A stretch of 64,000 nt of DNA, taken from Chionis minor (lineage: Eukaryota; Chordata; Aves; Charadriiformes; Chionididae). The stretch's first letter is position 1; the number at the start of each line of letters is the position of its first letter. The stretch is taken from contig VZSF01009121.1 of assembly GCA_013398295.1 (NCBI GenBank), positions 62,001 through 126,000 on the forward strand, read 5' to 3'. The notes under the pieces are model-generated. The model was not told the DNA's origin, did no database searches, and saw only the letters and a list, made by a program, of their open reading frames with translations. Below, piece by piece: positions 1 to 11,329 of this stretch. A program made the position numbers and the translations under genes.

Positions 1-482
1 CACGTGCTGTCACTCATTTCACTCACATGCACACAAAGAGCACAGAAGTTGCGATTAAAAGCCAAAATGAAGCACCTAGTTTGGTTCCATTTTGCATCTT
101 CCTGCACTTCTCTATACTTTTAGAATTTCTTTTTACTCTTTTAGTCTGAACTTAAAAAGAAGTTACTACCAATCAGCCTATTAACTTACAATACAACAGC
201 AGCTACTCATAATTTTGGGGCGGTTTATTCTGCAGGGTTTTTTTCCTTTATAGAAACAAGGAAACAGATTTTAAAAAATGAAAGTGATTTCATCAACAGA
301 GATCAGACCACTTTCTTCGGGCAACTATTAGTGGTTTGGAGAAGGATTTTCTGGCTGTGGCCTTTTCTTCCCATATATTCATAAAAGCTAAGAAAAGCTA
401 GATATGGTTTGGAAGACAATGACTCGCACCAACGTGTCTTTGAAAATAGAAGTAAAATGCCATTTGCAGTTCTGAATTGGAA

Positions 483-544
483 GGGTATGTATTTGTTCTC
501 TGAGTGGTTAGACTGGTAGGGTATGTATTTGTTCTGAGTGGTTA
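483..544. repeat. Imperfect direct duplication, 36-bp period
   Basis: A 26-28 bp sequence beginning GGGTATGTATTTGTTCT occurs at 483-510 and again at 519-544. The copies are separated by an 8-bp spacer and differ by a 2-bp CT indel. It looks like a simple local duplication within the intron. Confidence 0.9.
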
Positions 545-1627
545 CGATTAGAGGCTTTGTGTGAAGTCCAGCAAGATAGCTTACAAAATCAACAAGATAA
601 ATTTAAACCTGAGGTTTACAATGCTGGCGCCTTTCCACTGGTTTTGGCAAAAGGTTCATTTATGCCAAAAAAAATGAAATTTTAGAAAAGAAGCAGTCTC
701 CTGGGTAATGCAGAAAACATTCAAGCCGCTACAACTCACAAGACCAGATGGACTCAACTATCTTTCCTCTGGTTCATGATAACTGTGCCAAAGCAGGTAC
801 ACCGGAATAATGAGTTGTGACATTTGAAATGCAAGTTTCCAGAAGGCTGGCTGTTACACGGGCAGAAAAGACTGCATGTGCCTATGTGCCATCATTAAAA
901 ATACAGTTTCTCATTATTTTCTTGGCTACATTGTACAGTGCCTGAAGAGCAGCAAGCACGAGGGACCCTCCCTCGCAATCCTTGCGCTCAGCACCATGGG
1001 AATTTGTGACCCAGCCCTACAGGAGGGTTAGCGCTATTATGGCAAATCTCATGGCTCTCACTGCCACCACTGTTGAGTGGACACCCTTTTGATTATCATA
1101 TGTTGATTTTCATGAGGTCCCCATGAAACAAATAATGACATTTAGGGCTCCAGCTGCTACACCTTTGCAGTTTCCTCATGCTTGGGGATTTCTGCAGCAG
1201 TGTCACTCAGAAGGAATGGTAACACCCCACCGCCTGCACCAGACAGACCTGCTGCTGCCCAGGGCAAGCACTAGCGTGAGCCTCAGAAGCATCCTGACAT
1301 ACAGCATTGAGCCCATTCAACATAGTCTCCTGGTGCTCCATCAAACAATCACTGCAGGAGGAGGTGTCGACACACGTTTGAAGAGCTCAAGAATGCTCCT
1401 CAGAAAGGACAGAATTGGAAAATATTCACATTTTATCTTCTTTGGCTCAGGCCTGCCCAAAAACATGCAGGAGCTCTGATTTATTCCATATCATCCTTCC
1501 ATATGACTGTACTCCTGTTCTTGTGTGCTGGAGTGGAGGCTTTCTGTAACAGTCTATTCTAACTGCACAGGTCTTCTGGACACAGCAGGTGCCATTATAG
1601 GACATGGACAGTATAAATCTACAATTA

Positions 1628-1750
1628 GAAGAATAGAATAGAGTAGAATAGAGTAGAATAGAGTAGAATAGAATAGAATAGAATAGAATAGAATAGAATA
1701 GAATAGAATAGAATCGCAGAATAGAATCGCAGAATAGAATCGCAGAATAG
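1628..1750. repeat. GAATA microsatellite grading into a 13-bp tandem repeat
   Basis: Pure and near-pure GAATA units run from about 1630 to 1713, with interspersed GAGTA variants in the left part. Three perfect copies of the 13-bp unit AATCGCAGAATAG follow at 1712-1750. The last copy leads into AATAGTTTG, which resembles the start of a minus-oriented CR1 3' end (CR1 tails are short tandem repeats of the ATTCTRTGA type). The array may therefore be an expanded CR1 tail whose body has decayed. Confidence 0.95.
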
Positions 1751-2150
1751 TTTGCTGCTTGGCTTTATTATAAAGTGTCCTTCATGAACAGATGTTTGGG
1801 GCCAATGACTCATACAAAAGCGCTAGGATTTTGAATAGATTTTTATTATTGATTGGTCTTTGTGAATTGCATATTGCCCCATATCATACCTCATTCTGTT
1901 CCCTAATGCACGAGAATCACACGGGTTATGTTGTGACATGGATGTCATAGCTAACTGCCCTTTGGCACACGATGACAGGACAAACACACCTGAATAGGCT
2001 TCACTTACAGCTAAAGGTCATGTCGGGTAAAAAAGAGACAGCAGTCCCAGAAGGCAGAGTGCACATCTGCACAAAGCATAAATAAGTGTAAAAGCAAGAA
2101 CATTCCCCTTTGTTTTTACCACCTTTGAGAGAGGAAATCCTTCCACTCAC

Positions 2151-2523
2151 CCATTTCCTTGTCTTCCTGAACTCTTCTCCTTTCACTTTGGCACGCCTCC
2201 ATCCATCTCTTTTTATCCTCTTGTTTTTTTGCACAGAACAAATGAATCTCTTCTGTTGTTCTGTTTATTATCTTAAAAGCATTCTTGACATTAATGTTAA
2301 AGTCTTTGTCTCTGCCATCTTCAGTGTCCACAATTTCCATCTCATCCATGTCAATACGATCCTTATAATACAAGATGTCCCTTCTCAGTAAGTCCTTCTT
2401 ACAGAACACAAGCTGATGGTCAAAAAGGAAGAAAGTCCTCTGCTGGCTTTTGCCTTGCTTTGATATTTTGGTCAGTTCTCCTGAGTGGATCAGTTCTGAG
2501 CTTCTGGCTAACACATCTGGTCC
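2151..2523 (-). CDS. SPATA13: SPATA13 exon: PH domain
   Basis: This 373-bp exon encodes nearly the whole pleckstrin-homology domain that follows the DH domain and helps position the exchange factor on membrane and GTPase. It reads from [19 protein letters not shown], through the [19 protein letters not shown] strand region, to the C-terminal helix with its conserved tryptophan (KKRWMEAC), then [12 protein letters not shown]. The acceptor is cttcttag at the high-coordinate side. The donor is G|GTGAGT at 2149-2150, leaving the exon in phase 1 for the next exon, which would supply the rest of the Gly codon and lies left of the window. The entry phase is 0, matching the upstream exon. Without splicing the frame runs into a stop shortly after the donor. 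Confidence 0.95.
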
Positions 2524-3036
2524 CTAAGAAGACATACGTAGTAAGTAAATAGTATTTTAAGATTTTACTGTGTGCCTGACTAGTCTCATTTTATAATCAA
2601 GTCCTAAGTTTATATGTAGATAGTCTCATACAGGCAACCTCAATGAATGTGGTTCTGCTCTACTTTACTTCTCATAAATCAGGAGGAAACTCATTAAAGT
2701 CAGTGAAGCAGGGTCGAGTTCTCACAGAACAGCCAAAAACCCAAAGGAGATTCTATAGGTCTAGCATTTTTTTAAAAAATCCAGTTTGTCATCTAAATCT
2801 ACTGTCATCTCAAAGCCAAGTGCCCATATTAGTACATGCTGCTCTTCCTGATTTATCAACAAGGTAATCAGTAACAGAATCACTGCAAATAGAGCAACTG
2901 GACTTTTAACTGAGCAATGACCAGTTGAAAAGCAGACACCATAAACAACCTACTATGCAGAAAGACATATCCTGCAAAGGACATGAAGTACTGTACACAG
3001 TACCTTTGCTCAGGAGAGGGGCAGACTGACACTTAC
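2524..3036 (-). other. SPATA13: SPATA13 intron between last DH exon and PH exon
   Basis: About 510 bp of AT-rich intron between a gtaagt donor (3031-3036) and a ttcttag acceptor. I see no repeat or other gene in it. Confidence 0.85.
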
Positions 3037-3166
3037 CTCCCAGTCTACGATAGAGACTTGCCAACGCGCAATCTTGTCTATGCTTTCTAGTCTTCGTTTT
3101 CGCTCATTGATCAGGCATGCTACATTCTTCATGGCCTCATATGCAGCTTTTATGTTGTTATAATCA
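3037..3166 (-). CDS. SPATA13: SPATA13 exon: end of DH domain and DH-PH linker
   Basis: This 130-bp exon encodes [20 protein letters not shown] and then [23 protein letters not shown]. These are the last long helix of the Dbl-homology domain and the linker into the PH domain. Basic residues in this helix are part of the Dbl-family surface that contacts the GTPase. The acceptor is tttcacag|T and the donor is GAG|GTAAGT. The first base completes a Ser codon begun in the upstream exon (AG|T), and the exon leaves in phase 0. Both junctions agree in phase with the neighbouring exons. Confidence 0.95.
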
Positions 3167-5577
3167 CTGTGAAATGTAGGCACGTTTCAAAGATCACTTA
3201 TGCAATGGATATGATGCGATCACAAACTGTGACACAGTGCCTGAAGTATTAGCCTGCATTACCCATTTATCCCTCTACTCAGGATACTTAAATAAAAGAA
3301 ACCTGATTCTCGGCTATCCTGAACCTCACACAGTAGTCTGTACAATTCCGCGCTGCTGTACTGCTAAGCTTTGTCAAGGAGCAAATTATTAAAATGGTAG
3401 AAAGAGGCAGAGGAGGTTGATTAATGAATTGCAATACTGTCTCTACTGAAAACAACGGTAAAACTCCCATTAACCTCAGTGATACCTACATTTCACCAAA
3501 GGAATTTGTTTTTAAGCAAGATTTTAGAGGGATTTTATTGGGAAGGGCGTTCCTTTAATCGTGTTTAACAACTGCATTTTCTCCTTCTTGTTCCCAATGC
3601 TTGGGTCAATGAACGCTCATGGAGAACACTATGAGGGTAGGAAAAAATACTGAAAGCAACCTTAAACAGAGTGAGCACAGGACCCAAGAACGTGGGCACC
3701 AAAGACAGGAATTAAAGGAGACAATGCTGACAAAGTGGCCTGTTTTCATGGAACAAGTGTGTAACAGCCAAGGTAGTCATCTGCCACTGCCTGCTCCAGG
3801 TCAAATGTGAGCCTCCTGTCCTTCCATTGCTCTGCTCCCCTCTGTCTTTCCCTGAGCTCCCCACATGCTTATGAATGCCCCCAACCTGTGGGCAGGCTTT
3901 CATTACCCTTTGAATAGCATTCATCACTCCTTCACCTTCCTCAAATGGAGTCTCTGCAGAGAAGGAAAGAGATGTATTTCTTGCCTTAGAGTCCCAGCAG
4001 AGCAGCTGCCTTCCCTCCTTTATCAGAACACTTCTTGCAGAAAAGGGAGCCAGAGGTAGAAAACAGTACGAGCCAGAAATAAATCCTGCAAAGGGGTCAG
4101 CTTCGCTGTCCTTTTTATCTGCTTCTGTCTCAGTTCCTATTTTCATCGGCAGCTCTTGATGGATGTGCTTCCCTTCTAAATCTGCACGTTACTCTCCTCT
4201 CTCTATTTTTATCTATGGAAACTCTTTCTGCCACACTCTATACAAAAAGTGAGATTAACAACAACAGGATCCTACTAAGGTCACGGAGATGTCCCACAGG
4301 GTGACCGCATGATATCCACGCTGCGGCTCTTGCCCTTCCTTATCTCAGTTCCCTCTTTCTCTGTTGGTGTGTACATTATTCCACATTTGCTACATAACCT
4401 GTGGCCTTCACGGCAGACTGTGCACATCGGACCTTCAAACTCTTTATGAAAACAAAACAAAAAGCTGCCAAAAAAACCATTTGGCTGGAGCTTTACCAAG
4501 GCTCCGCGTGGATGCAGGCCTGCCTGTTTGTGGGCATCTCTGTACACTGGACACCTGTGTGCACTTGGAGGCATCTCTGGATACTCTGCCACACAAGAGG
4601 AAAACAGGTACTATGGGTGGAAGGTAGCAAGACCTTGCTGTCACTTCATCTGCAGACTTAATAGCTCACAGATTACTCTTTCTAAAATTAGTAGCAGTGA
4701 AAGAGATACCCACGTTAGTAATTGTTATTGCAAGACTTCCCAGGTAGCCACAGAACTGAATGGAGACATTTCACACCTGCATGTCAGTACCTCACATACC
4801 CTGTATTTGCCCCTGGCAAAAATCCCATGGCCTCCAAGGTGAGTTTTCTCAAGGTTAAAGTGCAGACTTTGGGCAAGGAAGCGTTGCCTCAGGCTGCATC
4901 TGGACTTTGAGCACAGAGGTTACAATGCAGCATTTTTCTTGCAGTTGTACAAGGTAAAAAGGCAGACATTTAAAGATAAAATCTTAATTTAGTCAAAGAT
5001 TTAATCAGCTCAGAGGTTTCAGAACCAGCTTTCTATACTAGAAAGGCTAGTAACCTGCAACTTCAATTCTTAGTTATCCTAGCTGAAAATCTAGTATCTG
5101 AGCTTTACTGCAAACAAAGGCAATGTTTATTACTACTAAGTTTCTAAAAAACTTTACCTGCAAACTTGCTCCGATTGTGTTTTTTCCTAAGGCCCTCTTT
5201 AGCTTTTCTTGTGAACACAACATTTATGCAGCTTCCCTCTTTTTTCTGTGGATTCCCTTCTGCTTCATTACTTTTTTTCACTCTGATTTACACATCCCTC
5301 CCTGCATCCTACTTCAGCACCTTCTTTCCTTCTCCCTCTTTAGTTATTTGTCACACTGTCTTGCATTCTGTCAGTCCCCTGTGCTGCATTTTCAGAGACT
5401 GGTTTTGTTAATATTTGTGATGGTTCCAAAGATGCCCATCTAGTAAGGCACTCCTGTCTAGAGTGGTCAATGGGAGTTTTGTTCCTGATTTCAAAAGCCT
5501 CAGTGTTGAGTCACCCAGAAAGCTTGAGCAATTAGGTGTTATTACTATTATAAGATTTGGTTTTTTCATTCTCTTAC
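3167..5577 (-). other. SPATA13: SPATA13 intron, 2.4 kb
   Basis: Intron between the third and fourth DH exons. It is unique-looking sequence with no recognisable LINE, LTR or exon. Several open frames on both strands have no coding character. Confidence 0.8.
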
Positions 5578-5810
5578 CTGTGCTCCTGAGTGGTGTATTT
5601 AAGCAATTCTGCAAGCTGCAGAGGGTATTTGCAGATTTTCTGAACGGGCGTGAGAAGAAAACCATCAATGGCAATGTCAATCATCTGCTGAAGCAAGCGA
5701 CAGGCCTCAAAGAAGTGACGGTATTTTCCCTGTTTCATTAGCTTGGAAAGTTCTATGCAGGCACTGGGATGATTGTTACAATACTCTGAATAAATAGCAA
5801 AGCCTTCTTG
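5578..5810 (-). CDS. SPATA13: SPATA13 exon: DH domain core
   Basis: This 233-bp exon encodes the middle of the DH domain, from [18 protein letters not shown] through [20 protein letters not shown] to [20 protein letters not shown] and LLKYTTQEH. The [15 protein letters not shown] segment is the highly conserved Dbl-family helix (consensus PxQRxxxYxLLL-like) that forms the GTPase-contacting surface. The acceptor follows a long T tract on the minus strand (tttttaatag). The donor is CAG|GTAAG. The exon enters in phase 0 and leaves after two bases of a codon. Confidence 0.96.
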
Positions 5811-6461
5811 CTATTAAAAAAAAAAAAAAAGAAAAAAGTCAAAGCTTTAACTAAAGCATTTGTTTATAAAGGAGGAAAGATACTTGTGTAACATCTATTA
5901 TATCTAATTAGATTAATTAATCCATTTTCTATGTTGTTTCCTGGATGATCAGCCTTGGAACTATGCAGAAATCTACTTTGTAACTGTCAAAACTATGTAC
6001 CTTCTTTGTAAGAACACGGAAATGGAGGTCTCCATTGAGTCAGGATAATCAAACCCACTTTAAGAAGTACTTTTCTTTGTGGGAGACAACTATAGGCTCA
6101 GCAAGTGTCTGTCATGAACTCCCAGCCTCTTTCCCCACCACCTTCTCTCCTTGCTTTCTTTAGGAATGCATGCCCCATGTGACTTCCCTGCAAATAGTCC
6201 AGCTCATCTGTGATCATTACAGTTTTGAAAAGGAAACTTAAAATTGTGCACTATGTTACATGCTTGCTAACGATGAGGAGAAATCTGAAGCATTTAAATA
6301 GTTCTTTAATTGAAAACTATTTTACATTCTAAAATGCTATCTGTACATAGTTGAGTATTTGATAAGCACTTGTTACAAAAATCCCCTTCTAACATGGTAA
6401 CTTAGCATTTTCTTATCATACTTTGTTAATTTCATAAATAAAATCGACTTTTGCATCGTAC
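5811..6461 (-). other. SPATA13: SPATA13 intron, 0.65 kb
   Basis: AT-rich intron. On the minus strand its 3' end carries a strong T-rich tract (rc of the A run at 5815-5836) before the acceptor. No repeat or RNA gene was recognised. Confidence 0.8.
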
Positions 6462-6641
6462 ATGTTGAAGAAAACATGACCCTATTTCACTTAGATGGGG
6501 TTCCTCTTTGTTGTACTGTTTCTCCAAATCCTTCAGAAACTTCCTTTGGAACTTGTAAATTTCTTCGATATTTCCAAAAATGGTGCTTAACTGAGCTGCG
6601 GTGAACATTCCCGTATGTTTGCGACACTGCCGAATATAACC
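6462..6641 (-). CDS. SPATA13: SPATA13 exon: DH domain, helices 2-4
   Basis: This 180-bp (60-codon) exon encodes [40 protein letters not shown] and [20 protein letters not shown], the N-terminal half of the DH domain. This wording separates SPATA13 from ARHGEF4, whose corresponding region is different. It enters and leaves in phase 0. The acceptor is cgtttccag. The donor CAT|GTACGA is weak compared with the AG|GTRAGT consensus, but it is where homology stops and the next exon continues in frame with QEGFA. Confidence 0.95.
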
Positions 6642-9361
6642 CTGGAAACGAAATAAAAAAAAACCTCTTTTAGTTTGAAGATGTGAAAAGATGTGAAAAT
6701 AGGTTCTGCCTTGAATGAGCCCATTTGAGCTGACAAAACCCCCGTGATATATGGGCAGGTGAGCGGTTTCCCAGCCACAGCCACACACACGGACGTGCAA
6801 TTTCAGATTTGCATCTGAAATGTTTACACATGGATTCTTGCAGTCCCAACTTCTGCCTCACAGTACCGTAAACGGATCAGGGGACCAGAAACCTGCAGAG
6901 TGTGGAAAGCCCATTCACCTCTCCTTTTTAAAACTATCTACCAAGCTGGAGGCCAGCCCGGTCTAATGTCCCCTGCATGCTACTACTTTAGCTGCTGTGC
7001 TTTTTCACAGCAGTTCCTCTGTGCCACAACAGTTCTTCTCCATCCAGATAAGAAAAAACCCTAAACCAATGAATATAAAGACAACTTCTACCAGGGCTGA
7101 AGTACTGGTTCCTTAATGAGCAGGTAAGTAGGGCACAGTCTAAGCCACAGAAGCAAAACGAAGAACGTACTATAACACATTCAGAATGGTGCTGTTTGGT
7201 AAAATCCACATGGTATTGGCAGGAAGTACCAGTATTGGCAAGACTGTACGTAAAAATACAATCACTTTTCCAGTTTTTTTCTCTTTGCTTGTAAGAACAT
7301 CACAGGGGTCCAGTTCACTTTATTCGTATCCAGTGGTAAGCAGACACACAAGTGAGTCCTCCGGTTTTAAAACACCCTTAGAGAAAATTCCATCACTGAC
7401 ATTAGCATGGGCTTTCATTAATAAGCAAAAGTAGGATGGGGGGCCTCTTAGGGCTGGCACACGCAGCAACAGCTGCCCCGCAGAGCCACACACACATCCG
7501 CAGGTGCCTGTTCCAGCCAGCTGAGCGTGGCAAGCAGGACACAGTGCAGGGGCTGAACATCCAGGAATAGCGGCTGAGTTCATGCTCTCCTATCAGTTAT
7601 GGTGCCGGGCTACAGACGAGTGCGAAGGTTAATTGGTACGATAGGGCTTATCTGCCAGGCTCCTCTGTTTGGCTGCTCTCAGGCAGGTCTCCCCCAAATC
7701 GCTTTGGGAGCAGACAGCTGTAAAAAGCCTTGCAATTGCTCTGGTGAGGTTTACCAGGAAGCAACCCTGAATATTGCTGGCACTTTAATGAATATTCCGT
7801 TCTCCTCCACAGCCATCTGCTCCGAGAGCTGTGCAGTGGCTATGCTGCAAGCCAGCTACTACATTTACTACTGTTAGGAGGATAACTCCGACAAGGAAAA
7901 CTAATTCCTGTGCAGGTCTTTTAATGTGGACTGCAGACACTTCCTGAATGTAAAATGTTTTTCTAAGTATAGTCCAGCTTCACGGTCCTGACAGCACCAG
8001 CCCTAGTGATTCATTCTAGTGTAGAGCTTGCAAAACTGGATTACTAACTGCAGTAGCTTTTCCGGCTTAGTCTTACCTGAATATATTTTCAGCCTTATGT
8101 CCTGCTTGCACCACCCTACAGATTCACTCTGAGGAAAGAAGACCATCTCTACCCCACATGTTGAACTTCTCTACTTGGAAAATGTGTGTTTGCTCTCTTG
8201 TAATAAACTCAGAGGCATGTCAGATTTTTAAAAAAAGAGGTATGGAATATACGTATTAGAGAAAATCAGTTATGCATATCAGTCTAAGAATTAATAGGCC
8301 AGTAAAATATGAAAGTCATGTCCTAGAACTCAGCTAACCGTGACAACGACACAGCTGCATGTACAAATTCCTCCCTGATCTTTTAGGCACACAGTCAAGC
8401 TTACTAGCTTAAGTAAACAGTCAATCTACATGACAAAACTTACATTTAATGTTTCAAAATCAGCTAATTAGCCACAAATTTTTATCTTTTTGTTTTCCCT
8501 TTTTTCTTTCTTGAGAATGCATAAAAAAGGCCCGATCTAACAAAAACAAGCAAAAAAAACCCCAACAATTGTCTTGTCTACTTTGTTGTCCCTGAAAGAA
8601 TCTAATGAGTGGTGGACTAAAGGATGACAACATGACAAACACAGAGAGAGACCTAGCAAACTAAGGGTACAAAGAATATTTTGGTAGGTTGCTTAGCACC
8701 CTTACAGATGCTAACCACAAATACAAGTCAAATACAGGTCAAATGTGTTACAGTTCATGTCGGAAGAGGCAAACTCCAGTGAAAAGAATTAAGAAGCTTC
8801 TTGGCCAAGTGTGGGGACCTCCAATAAGATTTGAACAAAAAGCAGAGAAAGCCCCACATTTTATGGTTCAAACAAGCAAGGCAGTTCTAAGACACCTTTA
8901 AAGACTTCTTCTAAGCATCCTGCAAAAATCTATTTGTCGGAGAAAACAAGCAAAAAATCTCACACAGCAAAAATTCTCTTTGCAAGTTGCTTCCAAAAAG
9001 TTTTGTCCCTGAACTGTGATTGATTTTATTAAAGTTACTGAAAGTTTTCTATCTAAACCAAATGGTAAAAAGTTCTAAATAAATTGGACTTCCTTCTCTC
9101 GTTATTATGGAAATAGCAGTCAGATAAGCAAAGCACTTTTTCCATGTCAGAAGTGGAATGTTTTTTTTTTAAAAAAAGGAAGTGGTGCCTGTGGCAGCTG
9201 GTAGAGAGGAAAGCCATCAGAGGACACAAGCAGGATCTGACTGACAGCCTCAGAAGTGCAACTGGGAATATTTTGATATAGGAAACCAACCCGGTTCTCA
9301 ACTTATATGGGATGTTTGTTTGCATTAGGTCAGCAGAATGCTCTCAGGTTAAAGCACGTAC
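6642..9361 (-). other. SPATA13: SPATA13 intron, 2.7 kb
   Basis: Intron between the first two DH exons. No transposable element, RNA gene or exon was recognised. Open frames on both strands (for example near 7320-7580 and 7599-7877) match nothing I know. Confidence 0.8.
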
Positions 9362-9547
9362 CTCACAGATGTCCTTGAGATGCTTGATATAGACTCGTTC
9401 TGTGTTCATAATTTCCTGTATAACGTTGGTTCTCATCTGATCCTTGTTTTCTGCTATTTTCTGACGATGCTTGCTAATATCTGCATCTTGTTCTTCATCC
9501 TGGATACTACTACAATTTTCTGGCACTTCTTCCTGATTAACTCGCAG
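9362..9547 (-). CDS. SPATA13: SPATA13 exon: SH3-DH linker and start of DH domain
   Basis: This 186-bp (62-codon) exon begins LRVNQEEVPENCSS directly after the SH3 domain. It continues through an acidic linker (IQDEEQDADISKHRQ) into the first DH helix, QMRTNVIQEIMNTERVYIKH, and ends LKDICE. The first DH helix carries the conserved Glu (in TERVYIKHL) that Dbl-family proteins use to contact the GTPase switch I region. The acceptor is ctggctgcag and the donor is GAG|GTACGT. Phase 0 at both ends. Confidence 0.96.
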
Positions 9548-10608
9548 CTGCAGCCAGAACAAACAAAACAAACTACAGTAAAGCAGCAAACTTTAACAAA
9601 ATGTGACAAAACTGTTACAAACTTCTTGCAGTTGACAGAAGACTTACTACAGAAATGCTCCCATTCTCACCTTATAGAGAGGGTTATACAGCAGGATTTA
9701 TCTCATTGTACCCACTGCATATTCAAATAAAGTGTTGAGATTTCCATCCGATTCAATACACGGCTTTCTACTCACAGTATCTGAGAGATACCGTGTTGTC
9801 TTGCCTGTGTATTTTTCAGAATTAAGCTTATTTCTGACCCTTACTAATATTATATGTATTATTTTGGCCAAGCCAGCATATATGGGTAAAAAACACAAAA
9901 GGAGACATCTCAAACACTTCTAAATAGTTTCTCTCTGCCCCAGTTACCCATCTGTACGATATAGATAACGGCACCTCCTTTTCCACCTTCTGTCTGACTG
10001 CCCACATTGGCTGGAAATCTAGGAAGGGCAAAGGCAGGAACCATCTCTTGCACTTTGTGTAATACTTCATACAGTGTGGCCCAAGCTTCATTACAGCCTC
10101 TCAAAAAATTTTTTAATTTCTAAAACGTAGTTCAATTTTATACCATTTGAAAGTTACACTGTCATTAATCTGGCTGAGTTCTGACTGGGGAGTTCCGGCT
10201 ATGAACCAGATTCCTACACAACCTTGTGATAACAAATTAAGCCCTATTTTACCAAGAAATCCCTGCAGCATAGCTTTCCCCACTCCCTCATGAAAACTGC
10301 TGCGTCCTCACTGTACACACTGACTGCTCCTGGTTGAGCTTTCCGCTGCCCTCCTTTCTGCTTGAGAAACTCCTTTGGTTACAAAAGGACCACACAAAGG
10401 AAGAAGACAGAGTAAAAGGTGTCAGAGGACCTAAGGGATCTTGGGGTGTGATTCTCTATTGCCTTTTTCCCTGTGAAGTCATCAGAAGTTACACCACTGA
10501 TGTTCAGATACAAAGATGCTTCACTTAAATGTAGTGCCATGACCGTTGCTGTTGCACTCTGCTAGGAATCTTCTGTGACCAGGGTGCAAAACCAAGAGAG
10601 TTACTCAC
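9548..10608 (-). other. SPATA13: SPATA13 intron, 1.06 kb
   Basis: Intron between the SH3 exon and the linker/DH exon. No repeat family or non-coding RNA was recognised. Confidence 0.8.
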
Positions 10609-10788
10609 CCTGACGAAGCTAGCTGGAAACCAGGCTTCCTTGTCCTCGTTTCTTCCCCACCACCAATCTTTATTGGATGCTTCTAAAACTCGAATGACAT
10701 CTCCAGCTTTGAAGCCCAGCTCTTGGTCATCCATCGTCACATGGTCCCAGAGAGCTTCTGCATAGACAATGCTGCCATCGCTTATCAG
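10609..10788 (-). CDS. SPATA13: SPATA13 exon: SH3 domain
   Basis: This 180-bp (60-codon) exon holds essentially the complete SH3 domain. It starts [20 protein letters not shown] (ALWDH stands where most SH3 domains have ALYDY). It continues [20 protein letters not shown], then [18 protein letters not shown] with the double-Trp and the PxxFV end of the fold. In the ASEF family the SH3 packs against the DH domain and keeps it inactive until APC binds. The acceptor is cttcccatctcag and the donor is AGG|GTGAGT. Phase 0 at both ends. Confidence 0.97.
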
Positions 10789-11192
10789 CTGAGATGGGAA
10801 GAAAATGAGGTTGTGAAGGACGAAATATAAACCATGAACTAAAAGATCAAGCAAAATACCCCACTAGAGTGCCCATGATTACTCCTATTACAGGATAAAA
10901 CTAAAATTCTGGATTTTCAGAAATCTATGTGTCTATTTATTAGCGAGAACAATTAGAGTCCTACTCCAGAGGAGTTACACAGGCTAACGAGTTACACTCC
11001 CAGTGAAGTACCAGTCACCTCTGGCATCTGCTCATGGGCCCCAGCCAGACAGGACACTATGGCTGCTGGATTCTTCCCTACACCGGTGACTGCCATCGCA
11101 CTTTTCATTAACATGAAACCTCAGACCTGTGGAAAACACCCCCCCCCACCACCACCCCCGTCGTTACAGCAATGCAAAGCCCAGGACATTAC
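10789..11192 (-). other. SPATA13: SPATA13 intron, 0.4 kb, with a G-rich run near its 5' end
   Basis: Short intron between the acidic linker exon and the SH3 exon. Its only striking content is the C-rich (G-rich in the transcript) run at 11139-11159, described separately. Confidence 0.85.
11139..11159 (-). promoter_or_regulatory. Intronic G-run / possible G-quadruplex 33 nt after a donor
   Basis: On the minus strand this reads GGGGGTGGTGGTGGGGGGGGG, beginning 33 nt downstream of the GAG|GTAATG donor at 11192. Intronic G runs close to a 5' splice site are known splicing enhancers. The donor here is imperfect (GTAATG instead of GTAAGT), so help from the run is plausible. Function is inferred only from composition and position. 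Confidence 0.4.
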
Positions 11193-11329
11193 CTCATTAA
11201 TTGCTAGCTGTTCCCCTCCGGGCTGCAGGTACCTGGGAGTGGCTTGGCAGAGCTCCTCATAACTGTAATCTTCCTCACTGCCATTGTCATCCACTAAGGC
11301 CGAAGACTCAGTCCCACCATCTGCAGCAA
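11193..11329 (-). CDS. SPATA13: SPATA13 exon: acidic linker before the SH3 domain
   Basis: This 137-bp exon encodes VAADGGTESSALVDDNGSEE and DYSYEELCQATPRYLQPGGE followed by QLAINE. It is the conserved acidic and tyrosine-bearing segment between the APC-binding region and the SH3 domain. The acceptor is ctttgttttag. The first two bases complete a Val codon begun in the upstream exon (G|TT). The donor GAG|GTAATG is less than perfect. The exon leaves in phase 0 into the SH3 exon. It contains no Met, so an isoform starting here would have to initiate in the SH3 exon. Confidence 0.95.

Larger units (their letters stand above)
1..2150 (-). other. SPATA13: SPATA13 intron, 3' part of the gene; no exon seen
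   Basis: The PH exon ends at 2151 with a consensus donor, so the sequence to its left is intron up to the window edge. I looked on the minus strand for the lysine-rich end of the SPATA13 protein and did not find it, so the last coding exon and 3' UTR are outside the window. The stretch holds a short duplication at 483-544, a pentanucleotide microsatellite at 1628-1750 and otherwise unremarkable AT-rich sequence. Confidence 0.75.

Noticed and set aside
1..2150. Search for the terminal SPATA13 exon and 3' UTR
   Set aside because: The expected lysine-rich C-terminal codons are not found on the minus strand; the exon must be left of the window.
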